A DNA stretch of 64,000 bases from Gp1-AA122 sp035631655 (GCA_035631655.1 DASQIH010000048.1:9137-73136), one strand, 5' to 3'. Positions 52,671 through 61,205 are shown, counted from the stretch's first letter. Made by a program: numbers and translations. Notes: generated by a model from the sequence alone, not told the origin.

Positions 52671-53765
52671 GTGCAGTTTCCGATCCCCGCGTTTGAAGAG
52701 CAGAACGCTATCTTCCAGCGTGCGTTTGCCATCCTGAATGAGGCTATTGCTGCACGCGCATTTCCGGGAGCATCGGTCGCCGTCACATCTCAGGACAAGC
52801 TAGTCGCGCTGAAAGCTTTCGGGCGATTTACTTACGATGCCAACTCTCCCGAAGTCACGGCCAGCACCATGTTCGACCTGGCATCGCTTTCGAAAATAGC
52901 TGCGACCACCAGCATGGCTATGGTGCTCTACGAAGGTGGCTTCCTGGATCTGGACATGCCGGTCGTCGCCGCCGTCCCGGAGTTTCGCGGAGAAGATCCG
53001 CGTCGGCGCGAAGTCACGATTCGTATGTTGCTGGCCCACTCGTCGGGCCTGCCCGCCTACGAGAAACTCTTCCTACGGGCGCACACTCCAGAGGAACTCC
53101 TGGCCGCTGCGTTTGCCGTTCCGCTTGTTGCCGATCCCGGAACCGTCGCAGAGTACAGCGATATCGGCTTTATCATTCTCGGAGTAGCGCTGGCGCGGCT
53201 TGCGGATGAGCGGCTGGACGAGTTTTGTCACCGCCACCTGCCGATGCTGGGCATGCCCGACACCCTGTTCAATCCGCCCGCGCGATGCCGTGCTGCTATT
53301 TCCCCCACGCAGGATGACCGAACTTTCCGCAATCGGATTATCCAGGGAGAGGTGCAGGACGAAAACGCCAGCGTTCTGGGAGGAGTAGCGGGACATGCTG
53401 GACTCTTCGGCCCGGCACGCGATCTGGCCAATTTCGCTCACGCCATGCTGTTGGGCGGTCGGCCCCTGATCCGCCCGGAAACGCTTGCCCTGTTCACTCG
53501 CCCTGAATCCGTTCCCGACGGAACGTCTCGCGCGATTGGCTGGGATACTCCATCGCAACCCTCTCAATCGGGGAAGTATTTTTCACCGCGTTCTTTCGGG
53601 CACCTCGGGTACACAGGAACATCGCTGTGGATCGATCCCGACCGGCAGCTTTCCGTGACTCTGTTAACCAATCGCACCTGGCCCGACTGCCGGAACCAGG
53701 CTATTAAGCAAGTCCGGCCAAGATTTCATGATGCAATAGTGGAAGCGTTGCAGCATGAAAAGTAA
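52671..53765 (+). CDS. Cytoplasmic beta-lactamase-fold serine hydrolase coupled to murQ
   Basis: The 364-residue protein has catalytic motif SLSK (72-75), Tyr in EYSDIGF and a third motif GHLGYTG in place of HTG. It shares the SDIxFIxLG and GTSLWIDP stretches with the exported NamZ fusion but has no signal peptide. Its last 11 bases overlap murQ, so the two are translationally coupled. A plausible role is amide hydrolysis of MurNAc(-6P)-peptides before MurQ acts, like AmiE but inside the cell; this is inference. The start is GTG 52671. Confidence 0.85.
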   Translation: MQFPIPAFEEQNAIFQRAFAILNEAIAARAFPGASVAVTSQDKLVALKAFGRFTYDANSPEVTASTMFDLASLSKIAATTSMAMVLYEGGFLDLDMPVVAAVPEFRGEDPRRREVTIRMLLAHSSGLPAYEKLFLRAHTPEELLAAAFAVPLVADPGTVAEYSDIGFIILGVALARLADERLDEFCHRHLPMLGMPDTLFNPPARCRAAISPTQDDRTFRNRIIQGEVQDENASVLGGVAGHAGLFGPARDLANFAHAMLLGGRPLIRPETLALFTRPESVPDGTSRAIGWDTPSQPSQSGKYFSPRSFGHLGYTGTSLWIDPDRQLSVTLLTNRTWPDCRNQAIKQVRPRFHDAIVEALQHEK

Positions 53766-54675
53766 CACTACCCTTCGCAAACTACGATCGGAACAGCCCA
53801 ATCCCCTGTCGGCTGGGCTGGACTACAAGTCGTCACTCGAAATCGCCCACATCATGAATGCCGAAGACGCAAAGGTGGCAGCAGCGGTGAAGCGGGCTCT
53901 GCCGCAGATTGCGCGCGCCATCGACTACATTGAGCAGGCGCTGCACAGCGGTGGGCGACTAATTTATGTCGGTGCCGGCACGAGTGGGAGGATTGCCGCC
54001 CTGGACGCCGCCGAGTCGCCGCCTACGTTCGATACTGATCCGAGAACGGTTCAGTTCGTGATCGCGGGCGGACCAAAAGCGCTGGCAGCAGCGACTGAGG
54101 TGAGCGAGGACTCACGGGAGTTGGGCCGTCACGAGATCGATAAGCGCAAGCCCGGCAAGCACGATGTGGTGGTCGGCATCGCTGCCAGTGGACGCACTCC
54201 GTTCACCGTAGCGGCCATCCAGGAAGCCCGCCGCAAAGGCGCAAGGACCATCGCTGTCACCTGCAACCGGAACTCTCCCCTGGAAAAAGCCGCGCATCTA
54301 GCCATTGTGACCGAGGTCGGGCCAGAGGTCCTGGCGGGCTCTTCGCGCTTGAAGGCGGGCACCGCTCAGAAACTGGTGCTGAACATGCTCTCGACCGGCG
54401 CCATGACTCGCCTCGGCTATGTCTATGGCAACCTGATGGTGAACCTGCGCTTGAAAAACGAAAAACAGAAGGAGCGCGGGATCCGCATTGTCGAACAGGT
54501 CGCCGGAGTGTCGCGGGAGGCAGCGCGGAAGGCGCTCCATGCGGGCGGCAGTGTGGCTATCACCCTGGTGATGCTGAAGGCCGGTGTGAGCCGCGTGGCG
54601 GCGGAGCGTGCCCTGAAGTCCTCCCATGGGAATGTCCGAGAGGCCATCGCGGGGGCTGCTCGGGGCCTACACTAA
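53755..54675 (+). CDS. murQ: N-acetylmuramic acid 6-phosphate etherase
   Basis: The 306-residue cytoplasmic enzyme cleaves MurNAc-6-phosphate into GlcNAc-6-phosphate and D-lactate in peptidoglycan recycling. It has a SIS domain with VGAGTSGRIAALDAAESPPTF, where the Glu of DAAES fits the catalytic residue, and IAASGRTPFTVAAIQEARRKGA. A C-terminal UBA-like part is present. The start ATG 53755 lies inside the hydrolase gene. No MurNAc kinase or MurP transporter is visible in the window. Confidence 0.95.
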   Translation: MKSNTTLRKLRSEQPNPLSAGLDYKSSLEIAHIMNAEDAKVAAAVKRALPQIARAIDYIEQALHSGGRLIYVGAGTSGRIAALDAAESPPTFDTDPRTVQFVIAGGPKALAAATEVSEDSRELGRHEIDKRKPGKHDVVVGIAASGRTPFTVAAIQEARRKGARTIAVTCNRNSPLEKAAHLAIVTEVGPEVLAGSSRLKAGTAQKLVLNMLSTGAMTRLGYVYGNLMVNLRLKNEKQKERGIRIVEQVAGVSREAARKALHAGGSVAITLVMLKAGVSRVAAERALKSSHGNVREAIAGAARGLH

Positions 54676-54783
54676 AGTGCATCGTTCCCACATTTCCGTT
54701 CCTGCGATCCACAGGACAACTAGCTACAATAGTTCAGAGCCGGATTGAAAGTATCATCGGCTTATTTACGGGATTACCTCGAC

Positions 54784-56088
54784 ATGGATAAGTTTGTAAT
54801 CCGCGGCGGCAATCCGCTGCTGGGCACGGTTCGCGTCAGCGGAGCTAAGAACGCGGCTCTGCCCGCGATGGCTGCCGCTCTGCTCACGGAAGAGCCCGTC
54901 ATTCTGGAGAACGTTCCCCAGGTGCGCGACATCGAGACCACGCGCAAGCTGCTGTCCGCCATGGGCGCCGAAGTCGAGCTAGGTTACGGCCGAGCGCAGC
55001 ACCGGACTACGATTTCCTGCCGCAACCTGGCAACGCCGGCGGCTTCTTACGAGCTGGTAAAAACCATGAGGGCCTCCACGCTGGTTCTCGGCCCGCTGGT
55101 TGCTCGTTGCGGGCATGCTCGCGTTTCCCTGCCTGGCGGATGCGCGATTGGCGCTCGTCCTATCGATCTGCACATCAAAGGGCTCGAACGGCTGGGCGTT
55201 CACATCACCCAGGAGCACGGCTACGTGGAAGCGACCGCCAAGCGACTGCGAGGCGCCGAGGTCGTCTTCGACAAGATCACCGTGACCGGCACCGAGGATG
55301 TGTTGATGGCCGCTATCCTCGCCGAGGGCGAAACCATCATGCAGAATTGCGCCCGCGAACCGGAGGTTGCGGATTTGGCTGATCTGCTCAACAAGATGGG
55401 CGCACAGATTGAAGACGCGGGAACATCTACGATCCGGGTGAAAGGGGTCAGCAAGCTGCGCGGCGCGCGCCACCGTATCATCCCTGACCGGATTGAGGCT
55501 GGCACCTTCATCATTGCTGCTGCCCTTACCGGCGGCGACCTGAATGTTTCCGGCTGTGACCCGCATCATCTCGACGCTCTGCTGCAGAAGCTCACAGAAG
55601 TAGGGGTGAAGACCGCGCATAACGGTGATTCCGTCCGCGTGCTGGGCAACGGCGACCTGAAAGCTGCCGACATGATCACGGAAGAGTACCCCGGGTTCCC
55701 CACCGACATGCAGGCGCAGTATATGGCGCTGACGACGCAGGCGGACGGCACATCCATCATCACGGAAAACATCTTTGAGAACCGCTTCATGCATGCGCTG
55801 GAACTGGTGCGCATGGGAGCCAACATCAAGATGGAAGGTAGCCGGGCGATTGTGCGTGGGAAGACTCCCTTGAGCGCCGCCGCTGTGCTGGCGTCCGACC
55901 TGCGCGCTTCAGCCTCGCTCGTGCTGGCTGCCTTGGTCGCCGACGGCGAAACGATCATCGATCGCGTTTATCACATTGACCGCGGGTATGAGCATATTGA
56001 AGAGAAATTACGCGGCGTGGGAGCGCAGATCCGGCGCATTGGCGAGATGCTGCCGAAGAAGGTAGCGGCCCCGCTGGTGAGGGCGTAG
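54784..56088 (+). CDS. murA: UDP-N-acetylglucosamine 1-carboxyvinyltransferase
   Basis: This is the first committed enzyme of peptidoglycan synthesis, transferring enolpyruvate from PEP to UDP-GlcNAc. The active-site Cys lies in LPGGCAIGARPIDLHIKGLE, so fosfomycin sensitivity would be expected. Other family stretches are MRASTLVLGPLVAR and EYPGFPTDMQAQ. From ATG 54784 the protein has 434 residues; a TTG at 54745 would add 13. TACAAT at 54725-54730 is a possible -10 box with a weak -35, so it may have its own promoter besides reading through from murQ. Confidence 0.95.
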   Translation: MDKFVIRGGNPLLGTVRVSGAKNAALPAMAAALLTEEPVILENVPQVRDIETTRKLLSAMGAEVELGYGRAQHRTTISCRNLATPAASYELVKTMRASTLVLGPLVARCGHARVSLPGGCAIGARPIDLHIKGLERLGVHITQEHGYVEATAKRLRGAEVVFDKITVTGTEDVLMAAILAEGETIMQNCAREPEVADLADLLNKMGAQIEDAGTSTIRVKGVSKLRGARHRIIPDRIEAGTFIIAAALTGGDLNVSGCDPHHLDALLQKLTEVGVKTAHNGDSVRVLGNGDLKAADMITEEYPGFPTDMQAQYMALTTQADGTSIITENIFENRFMHALELVRMGANIKMEGSRAIVRGKTPLSAAAVLASDLRASASLVLAALVADGETIIDRVYHIDRGYEHIEEKLRGVGAQIRRIGEMLPKKVAAPLVRA

Positions 56089-56188
56089 AAGCCAGCTTGC
56101 GCCCACGCACACCGATGTCGAGAATCCAGGTGCCTTCCCTACTTCTCCTCAGTTCCCAATGTTAGATGGTCATTCGGGGGGATGATAG

Positions 56189-56198
56189 TAGTATACTA
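56189..56198. promoter_or_regulatory. Palindrome and -10 box at the RHH-mazF start
   Basis: TAGTATACTA is a perfect 10-bp palindrome containing TATACT, a good -10 hexamer, only 6 bases before the antitoxin ATG at 56204. This fits autorepression by the ribbon-helix-helix protein and a leaderless or very short 5' end. Confidence 0.5.
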
Positions 56199-56203
56199 GT
56201 GGT

Positions 56204-56434
56204 ATGAAAGAGAAGACTTCAATCACACTATCCGATGACCTGCTAGCCGATATCGACCGCTTGGCGGGATCGCGATCTCGCTCCGCCTTCATAGAGCGGG
56301 TATTGCGCCGATATTTAAAACAGCGAGCTCGTGCAGCCATGGACGCTAAGGAACTGGAAAAGATCAATGAAGCCGCCGAGTCCCTCAATAACGAAGTTAC
56401 CGATATTCTGCAGTACCAGATCGCGGAAGAGTAA
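56204..56434 (+). CDS. Ribbon-helix-helix antitoxin
   Basis: The 76-residue protein has an N-terminal ribbon-helix-helix DNA-binding part (KTSITLSDDLLADIDRLAGSRSRSAFIERVLRRYL), then a helical, acidic tail (KELEKINEAAESLNNEVTDILQYQIAEE) that would bind the toxin. It precedes mazF by 15 bases. The classic MazE has an AbrB fold, so this is the alternative RHH-type partner, as in B. subtilis MazE/EndoAI. Confidence 0.85.
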   Translation: MKEKTSITLSDDLLADIDRLAGSRSRSAFIERVLRRYLKQRARAAMDAKELEKINEAAESLNNEVTDILQYQIAEE

Positions 56435-56449
56435 AAGCGGCAGAACAGC

Positions 56450-56773
56450 ATGAAGAGAGGCGAACTTTATCGGGTTTACAAACCGGGCGGCGAGATTAAA
56501 CAGTACCGGACTTTCGTGGTGGTAAGCCGCCAAGTGCTGATCGATTCGAAATTCTCTACAGTCATTTGTGCGCCAGTATTCTCCAGCGGCCAAGGGTTGT
56601 CGACGCAGGTCGCGGTCGGGCCAGAAGAGGGCCTAAAGCACTCCAGCTGGATCATGTGCGACAACCTTGTGAGTCTTCGCAAGGCTGATCTGACGCAGTA
56701 TGCAGGTTCGCTTCAGGAACGCAGGCTTGGCGAACTGAACCGGTCGCTTGCTGTTGCGCTCGGTCTCGCCTGA
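56450..56773 (+). CDS. mazF: MazF-family endoribonuclease toxin
   Basis: The 107-residue toxin has the MazF/PemK barrel: MKRGELYRVYKPGG, then YRTFVVVSRQVLID, STVICAPVFSS and MCDNLVSLRKADL, the conserved Ser/Thr and Arg region for RNA cleavage. It probably cuts single-stranded mRNA at short motifs and is neutralised by the upstream protein. No frameshift is visible, so the pair appears intact. Confidence 0.88.
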   Translation: MKRGELYRVYKPGGEIKQYRTFVVVSRQVLIDSKFSTVICAPVFSSGQGLSTQVAVGPEEGLKHSSWIMCDNLVSLRKADLTQYAGSLQERRLGELNRSLAVALGLA

Positions 56774-56802
56774 GGGCTTCTGAGTACCCTCGTGAAGGAG
56801 TA

Positions 56803-56827
56803 AAGGCCGCGATTGCATCGCGGCCTT
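56803..56827. terminator. Bidirectional terminator between mazF and pnp
   Basis: AAGGCCGCGA / TCGCGGCCTT, a perfect 10-bp stem with a 5-base loop, is followed on the plus strand by AGTCATTTCTTG and lies downstream of both convergent genes. Confidence 0.65.
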
Positions 56828-56842
56828 AGTCATTTCTTGCTT

Positions 56843-56867
56843 GTGTGGGGACGGGTCTCTGACCCGT
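56843..56867. repeat. GTGTGG-type repeat, half unit (family A)
   Basis: GTGTGGGG followed by ACGGGTC-TCT-GACCCGT, an inner 7-bp hairpin, matches one arm of the units at 30802 and 46042. Confidence 0.55.
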
Positions 56868-56890
56868 CTGGCCGAGCGTAGCTCGGATTT

Positions 56891-59251
56891 CTAGTGCCTG
56901 GGCCCGCCGTGGCCGCCGCCATGTCCACCGCGACCGCCTCGGCCGTTATGCCCACGACCGCCCCGTCCACCACGACCACCACCTCGGCCGCCACGATCAT
57001 GAGGACGTCCACCTCCGGAACCCGTGCGACGAGGCTCGTCACGATTGAAGTTAGGTTCGCCGCCTTCGGGTTCCTCAGGGAACTCTCCGCCGCCTTCGAT
57101 GGTCATGGCAGGTGCGCCACCTTCTGCGGGCGCTTCTCCCCCGCCCATCTTCGCGCGCTGCTCTTTTAGGATCGCTTTGCGCGACAAGCGAATGCGATTG
57201 CCTTCCACCGCCAGCACCTTCACCAGAACCTGATCGCCTTCCTTCAGTTCGTCACGAATGTCTTTAATGCGGTGCTCGGCGACTTCGCTGATGTGCAGCA
57301 GACCGTCGGTGCCCGGGAGAATTTCGACAAAGGCTCCGAAATCCGCCAGCCGCGAGACCTTGCCGAGGTAGGTCTTCCCCACTTCGGCGGTGGCCGTCAG
57401 GTCGCCGATAATCTGCAGCGCCTTAGCCGCAGAGGCTTCATCGTTGGAAGCCACGTTGACCTTGCCGGAATCTTCGACGTCAATCTTCACTCCGGTCTGC
57501 TCGATGATGCTGCGAATCATCTTGCCACCGGGCCCAATCACGTCGCGGATCTTATCTACCGGAATTTGCAAGGTGTAGATGCGCGGCGCATAGGCTGAGA
57601 CTTTCTCGCGTGGAGTGGAGATGGCTTCCTGCATCTTGTCGAGAATGAACAGGCGTCCGCGTTGCGCCTGAGCAAGAGCCTCGCGCATGATCTGCGGCGT
57701 GATGCCCATCACCTTGATATCCATCTGCAGAGCAGTAATGCCGTCTCGGGTCCCAGCAACTTTAAAGTCCATGTCGCCGTAGTGATCTTCGGCGCCGGCG
57801 ATGTCGGTCAGTACGGCATATTTGTCGCCTTCCTTCACCAGGCCCATGGCCACACCGGCAACCGGGGCGGCGATTGGAACTCCGGCATCCATCAGCGAGA
57901 GCGATGCGCCGCAAACCGTGGCCATCGAGGAAGAACCATTGGACTCCAGGATGTCGGAAACCACGCGCATGGCGTAGGGCCACTTATCTTCGCTGGGCAG
58001 GACTGCGGAGAGGGCTCGCTCGGCCAGCGCGCCGTGCCCGATTTCCCGGCGGCCTGCGCCGCGCAGAAAGGCTACTTCGCCAACCGAAAAGGGCGGAAAG
58101 TTATAGTGCAACATGAAGCGTTTCTTGGCCTCACCTTCGAAGACCTCGAGGCGCTGCATGTCGTCGCTGGTGCCCAGGGTAGTCGTGACCAGTGCCTGAG
58201 TTTCACCGCGGGTGAAAATGGCTGATCCGTGGGTGCGGGGTAGCACGCCCACTTCAATCCAAATGGGACGGATCTCGTCGAAGGCGCGCGCATCGGGGCG
58301 CCGCTTCTGCTCGATCACCTGCTCGCGGAAAATGCGTTCCCGCAGGATTTCGTAGTAGTGCTCCAGTTTCTCGCGCCCTTCTTCGTCCTCTTCGGGAAGA
58401 GCTTCCAGCAACTCATTCTTAAGAGACTTGACCAGGTTATAGCTCTCCAACTTGGGATGCTTTTGCGTGTCCAGAGCATCGCTCAGCCGAGCACTGACTT
58501 TATTCTTGAGGTCGTTGAAGTAGTTTTCGTCGAATTCGGGTGCTACGACTTCCCGCTTGGGCTTGCCAACTCGGCTACGCAAGTCCTCGATGCTGGCGCA
58601 GATCTTCTTGATTTCGCCGTGCGCGAACTCGATGGCATCCACCACCGTCTCTTCTTTTACCTGCTTGGCCCCGGACTCGATCATCACGATACCGTCCTTG
58701 GTACCCACCACCATGATGTTCAGCAGGCTGTCGCGCATCTCGGAATAAGTCGGATTGATGATGAACTGACCATTGACCAAGCCGACTCGCACCGCGCCTA
58801 TCGGGCCTTGGAAAGGAATATCGGAAAGGGTCAGGGCACAAGACGCTGCGTTAATCGCCACCACGTCGGGATCGTTTTCCGTATCCGCCGAAAGAACGAA
58901 AGCAATCACCTGGGTTTCGCAGCGGAAGCCTTCTGGGAAAAGCGGGCGGATGGGGCGGTCGATTTGGCGACTGGTGAGAATTTCGCGCTCACTGGGGCGT
59001 CCTTCCCGCTTGATAAAGCCGCCGGGAATGCGGCCGCCGGCATAGGTGTATTCGCGGTAGTCGACCGTCAGGGGAAAGAAATCGATTCCCTCGCGCGGTT
59101 CGGGATTGGCCACCGCAGTGGCCAGGATGACGTTGTCGCCGAGGCGGACTACAGCGCTTCCGTGCGCCTGCTTTGCCAGCTTTCCTGTTTCGAATGTGAT
59201 TTGTTTTCCACCGGAAAGTTCAGCGGTAGTAACTTGAGGTTCAGGCTTCAT
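56891..59251 (-). CDS. pnp: Polyribonucleotide nucleotidyltransferase (PNPase)
   Basis: The 786-residue phosphorolytic 3'-5' exoribonuclease has two RNase PH-like domains separated by a helical domain. The active-site region is GDMDFKVAGTRDGITALQMDIKV, followed by KH (VIGPGGKMIRSIIEQTGVKIDVED) and S1 (GKTYLGKVSRLADFGAFVEILPG) domains. A C-terminal tail of about 40 residues (after 745) is rich in Gly, Arg and His (RGGRGG-type), unlike E. coli PNPase. Read together with rpsO upstream, it fits the conserved rpsO-pnp operon. Confidence 0.96.
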   Translation of the reverse strand: MKPEPQVTTAELSGGKQITFETGKLAKQAHGSAVVRLGDNVILATAVANPEPREGIDFFPLTVDYREYTYAGGRIPGGFIKREGRPSEREILTSRQIDRPIRPLFPEGFRCETQVIAFVLSADTENDPDVVAINAASCALTLSDIPFQGPIGAVRVGLVNGQFIINPTYSEMRDSLLNIMVVGTKDGIVMIESGAKQVKEETVVDAIEFAHGEIKKICASIEDLRSRVGKPKREVVAPEFDENYFNDLKNKVSARLSDALDTQKHPKLESYNLVKSLKNELLEALPEEDEEGREKLEHYYEILRERIFREQVIEQKRRPDARAFDEIRPIWIEVGVLPRTHGSAIFTRGETQALVTTTLGTSDDMQRLEVFEGEAKKRFMLHYNFPPFSVGEVAFLRGAGRREIGHGALAERALSAVLPSEDKWPYAMRVVSDILESNGSSSMATVCGASLSLMDAGVPIAAPVAGVAMGLVKEGDKYAVLTDIAGAEDHYGDMDFKVAGTRDGITALQMDIKVMGITPQIMREALAQAQRGRLFILDKMQEAISTPREKVSAYAPRIYTLQIPVDKIRDVIGPGGKMIRSIIEQTGVKIDVEDSGKVNVASNDEASAAKALQIIGDLTATAEVGKTYLGKVSRLADFGAFVEILPGTDGLLHISEVAEHRIKDIRDELKEGDQVLVKVLAVEGNRIRLSRKAILKEQRAKMGGGEAPAEGGAPAMTIEGGGEFPEEPEGGEPNFNRDEPRRTGSGGGRPHDRGGRGGGRGGRGGRGHNGRGGRGGHGGGHGGPRH

Positions 59252-59415
59252 GATTCATTCCTTCTTTGATCAGGAGAGTATCCGCCCAAGAGCGGATGCA
59301 GGGTGGATGACAGTGCCAGTAGCGAAAATTGCAAGGGGCCGGAAATATTTCTTCCGAGATTGGGGACCTTCAAGCTCTGCCGCCCACACGTCGACGGAGC
59401 CATCCGCCATGCACT

Positions 59416-59433
59416 CCGGCACACACGTGCCGG
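59416..59433 (-). repeat. Hairpin in the rpsO-pnp gap
   Basis: CCGGCAC-loop-GTGCCGG, a perfect 7-bp stem with a 4-base loop, lies 15 bases after the rpsO stop. No T-run follows, so it may be an RNase-processing or attenuation site, as between E. coli rpsO and pnp. Confidence 0.5.
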
Positions 59434-59448
59434 GAACCCGACCGCAAA

Positions 59449-59715
59449 TTACTTGCGCAGGCCGAGTTTCTGAACCACCGTTTTGTAGCGCTCGGAATCG
59501 TATTTCTTGAGGTAGTCGAGCAAGCGACGCCGCTTGCTGACCAGCATGAGAAGACCGCGGCGTGACCCGTGATCCTTCTGGTGCGTTTTGAAGTGCTCCG
59601 TCAACTGGCCAATGCGCTCGCTTAACAAAGCAATCTGGACTTCCGGGCTGCCCGTGTCTGTGGGATGCGTGCGGTACTGGTCAATGAGGGACTGCTTCTG
59701 CTCTCTGGCTAGCAC
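59449..59715 (-). CDS. rpsO: 30S ribosomal protein S15
   Basis: The 88-residue S15 is the usual length and binds the central domain of 16S rRNA. It has the family stretches THPTDTGSPEVQIALLSERI, LTEHFKTHQKDHGSRRGLL and RRRLLDYLKKYDSERY. It starts at GTG 59715, with AGGAG 12 bases upstream. It is first in the rpsO-pnp operon. Confidence 0.97.
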   Translation of the reverse strand: MLAREQKQSLIDQYRTHPTDTGSPEVQIALLSERIGQLTEHFKTHQKDHGSRRGLLMLVSKRRRLLDYLKKYDSERYKTVVQKLGLRK

Positions 59716-59865
59716 TAACCTGGTGCACTCCTGTCTGTTTTCGATTGTCTTTGTAACGTAATTGACTGTAACACGTTGAAGGGAAAACTGTAAAGATAAC
59801 GGCTACTCAGCAAACCGCTGGCGTGCTTCTCTCCTCTAAAATATCCTATGAGAGTAGGAGGCTTA

Positions 59866-60942
59866 GTGCTCTGCCCTAAATGCAGGAATGATAACCCGGC
59901 GGATTACCGTTTCTGCGGCATGTGCGGCACCCCGCTGGAAAAGCCGGCCACCGCTCCCGATTCTGGCGGATCGTCGCGACCGGCCGAGTTGTCCGGGCCC
60001 CGCGAGCGCCCTTCCAGCGCTCAGCCCCCGCTCAGCGGACCGTCGTTCCTTGGTTTAGGCGATGAATCCTCGCGCAGCGGATACGGAAGCTCTTCGCGCG
60101 ACGTAACTTACCTGTTTGAGGACGAGCAACCGAGGCGCACCTACTGGCGCTTTACCCTGGTGCTGCTCATCCTTATCGCCTTCGCGGGACTGGGATGGCT
60201 GGAATACACCCGCTCCGGCAAATCGTGGACCGCACCCTGGTCGAAAGGTCCGGCGCAGACTCCGATCCAGGCCAGCCAACCGGCACCGCCGGAGCAAAAT
60301 CAGGCGCCACCCGCGCCGAGTCAGCCACCAGTTGATAATTCTGCAACTGCGAAGCCGGAGAATGCTCCCGCCGCCACGACGCCAGCCCCGGCCCAACCGG
60401 CGCCTCCTGAAAACCAACCGGCAACGAAAGCCGCTAGCGGAAATCAGGCGCAGAGTGAAGCGCCGGAGACCAAGGGAGCAAGCAAGTCGGAGCCGACCGA
60501 AGCCGCGTCCGCCGAGAAGCCATCTTCCGAAAACGACAGTACCGAAGAAGCAGACACAGCAGAGCCAGCTAAACCTGCCAAGCCACTGAAGGCAGCCAAG
60601 CCGAAGCCCAGACCCGCGGTGCCGGCATCGTCCCCGGACGATGCCCTGGTCGCCAATGCGGAGAAGTATCTCTACGGTCGCGGTGTGCCCCAGAATTGCG
60701 ATCGCGCATTAAGCTCATTGCGGGCCGCCGCCGCCCGCGACAATTTTCGCGCGCGCAGCCTGCTGGGAACCATGTATGCCACCGGCCACTGTGTGCCACG
60801 CGATCTTCCCAATGCTTACCGCTGGTTTGCGCTAGCTTCCCGCGAGAATGCGGACAACATGTGGGTGCAACGGAATCTGGAGATGATCTGGCGGGAAATG
60901 ACGCCGCAAGAGCGGCAGCTGGCGACACAGAGAAGCCAGTAA
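59866..60942 (+). CDS. Zinc-ribbon membrane protein with Sel1-like repeats
   Basis: An N-terminal zinc ribbon (CPKCRNDNPADYRFCGMCG, four Cys) precedes one membrane helix (about 90-108, FTLVLLILIAFAGLGWLEY). A long Pro/Ala/Glu-rich linker (about 125-260) follows, then a C-terminal domain with Sel1-like repeats (DALVANAEKYLYGRGVPQNCDRALSSLRAAA, LLGTMYATGHCVPRDLPNAYRWFALA). AGGAGG (59856-59861) favours GTG 59866 as start; ATG 59848 would add six residues. About 358 residues. Probably an envelope scaffold; the function is unknown. Confidence 0.82.
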   Translation: MLCPKCRNDNPADYRFCGMCGTPLEKPATAPDSGGSSRPAELSGPRERPSSAQPPLSGPSFLGLGDESSRSGYGSSSRDVTYLFEDEQPRRTYWRFTLVLLILIAFAGLGWLEYTRSGKSWTAPWSKGPAQTPIQASQPAPPEQNQAPPAPSQPPVDNSATAKPENAPAATTPAPAQPAPPENQPATKAASGNQAQSEAPETKGASKSEPTEAASAEKPSSENDSTEEADTAEPAKPAKPLKAAKPKPRPAVPASSPDDALVANAEKYLYGRGVPQNCDRALSSLRAAAARDNFRARSLLGTMYATGHCVPRDLPNAYRWFALASRENADNMWVQRNLEMIWREMTPQERQLATQRSQ

Positions 60943-60969
60943 AAGCGAACCACTAGTAGCGCTTTTTTT
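60942..60969 (+). terminator. Terminator after the Sel1-like gene
   Basis: The stem AAAGCG / CGCTTT with a 12-base loop runs into seven T residues (60963-60969), starting at the stop codon. Confidence 0.5.
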
Positions 60970-61010
60970 GTTCTTCTGTTCGCGAACTCCCGCTTAAGTA
61001 CCCGCTCGGC

Positions 61011-61103
61011 CTACTTCTTGAAATACATCCACGCGGTAAGCGCCAACAAGACAACTGTAACGATCCAGAGAACTGAATCGCTCATTCCTGTTTTCTTCGC
61101 CAT
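61011..61103 (-). CDS. Candidate 30-residue membrane protein
   Basis: MAKKTGMSDSVLWIVTVVLL is followed by ALTAWMYFKK: one hydrophobic helix flanked by Lys, the usual look of bacterial small membrane proteins. No strong ribosome site is visible, and the short length means chance cannot be excluded. It lies downstream of the phosphoesterase gene on the same strand. Confidence 0.4.
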   Translation of the reverse strand: MAKKTGMSDSVLWIVTVVLLALTAWMYFKK

Positions 61104-61205
61104 GGGCTACATTCTAAGCCATTGTGAAACAGGAAAATAGGGAATGGAATTCCCGAAGTAAACAAGCGGGGCTCAAAGTCACCTGCCCGAATCCCTCTAT
61201 CTTTT

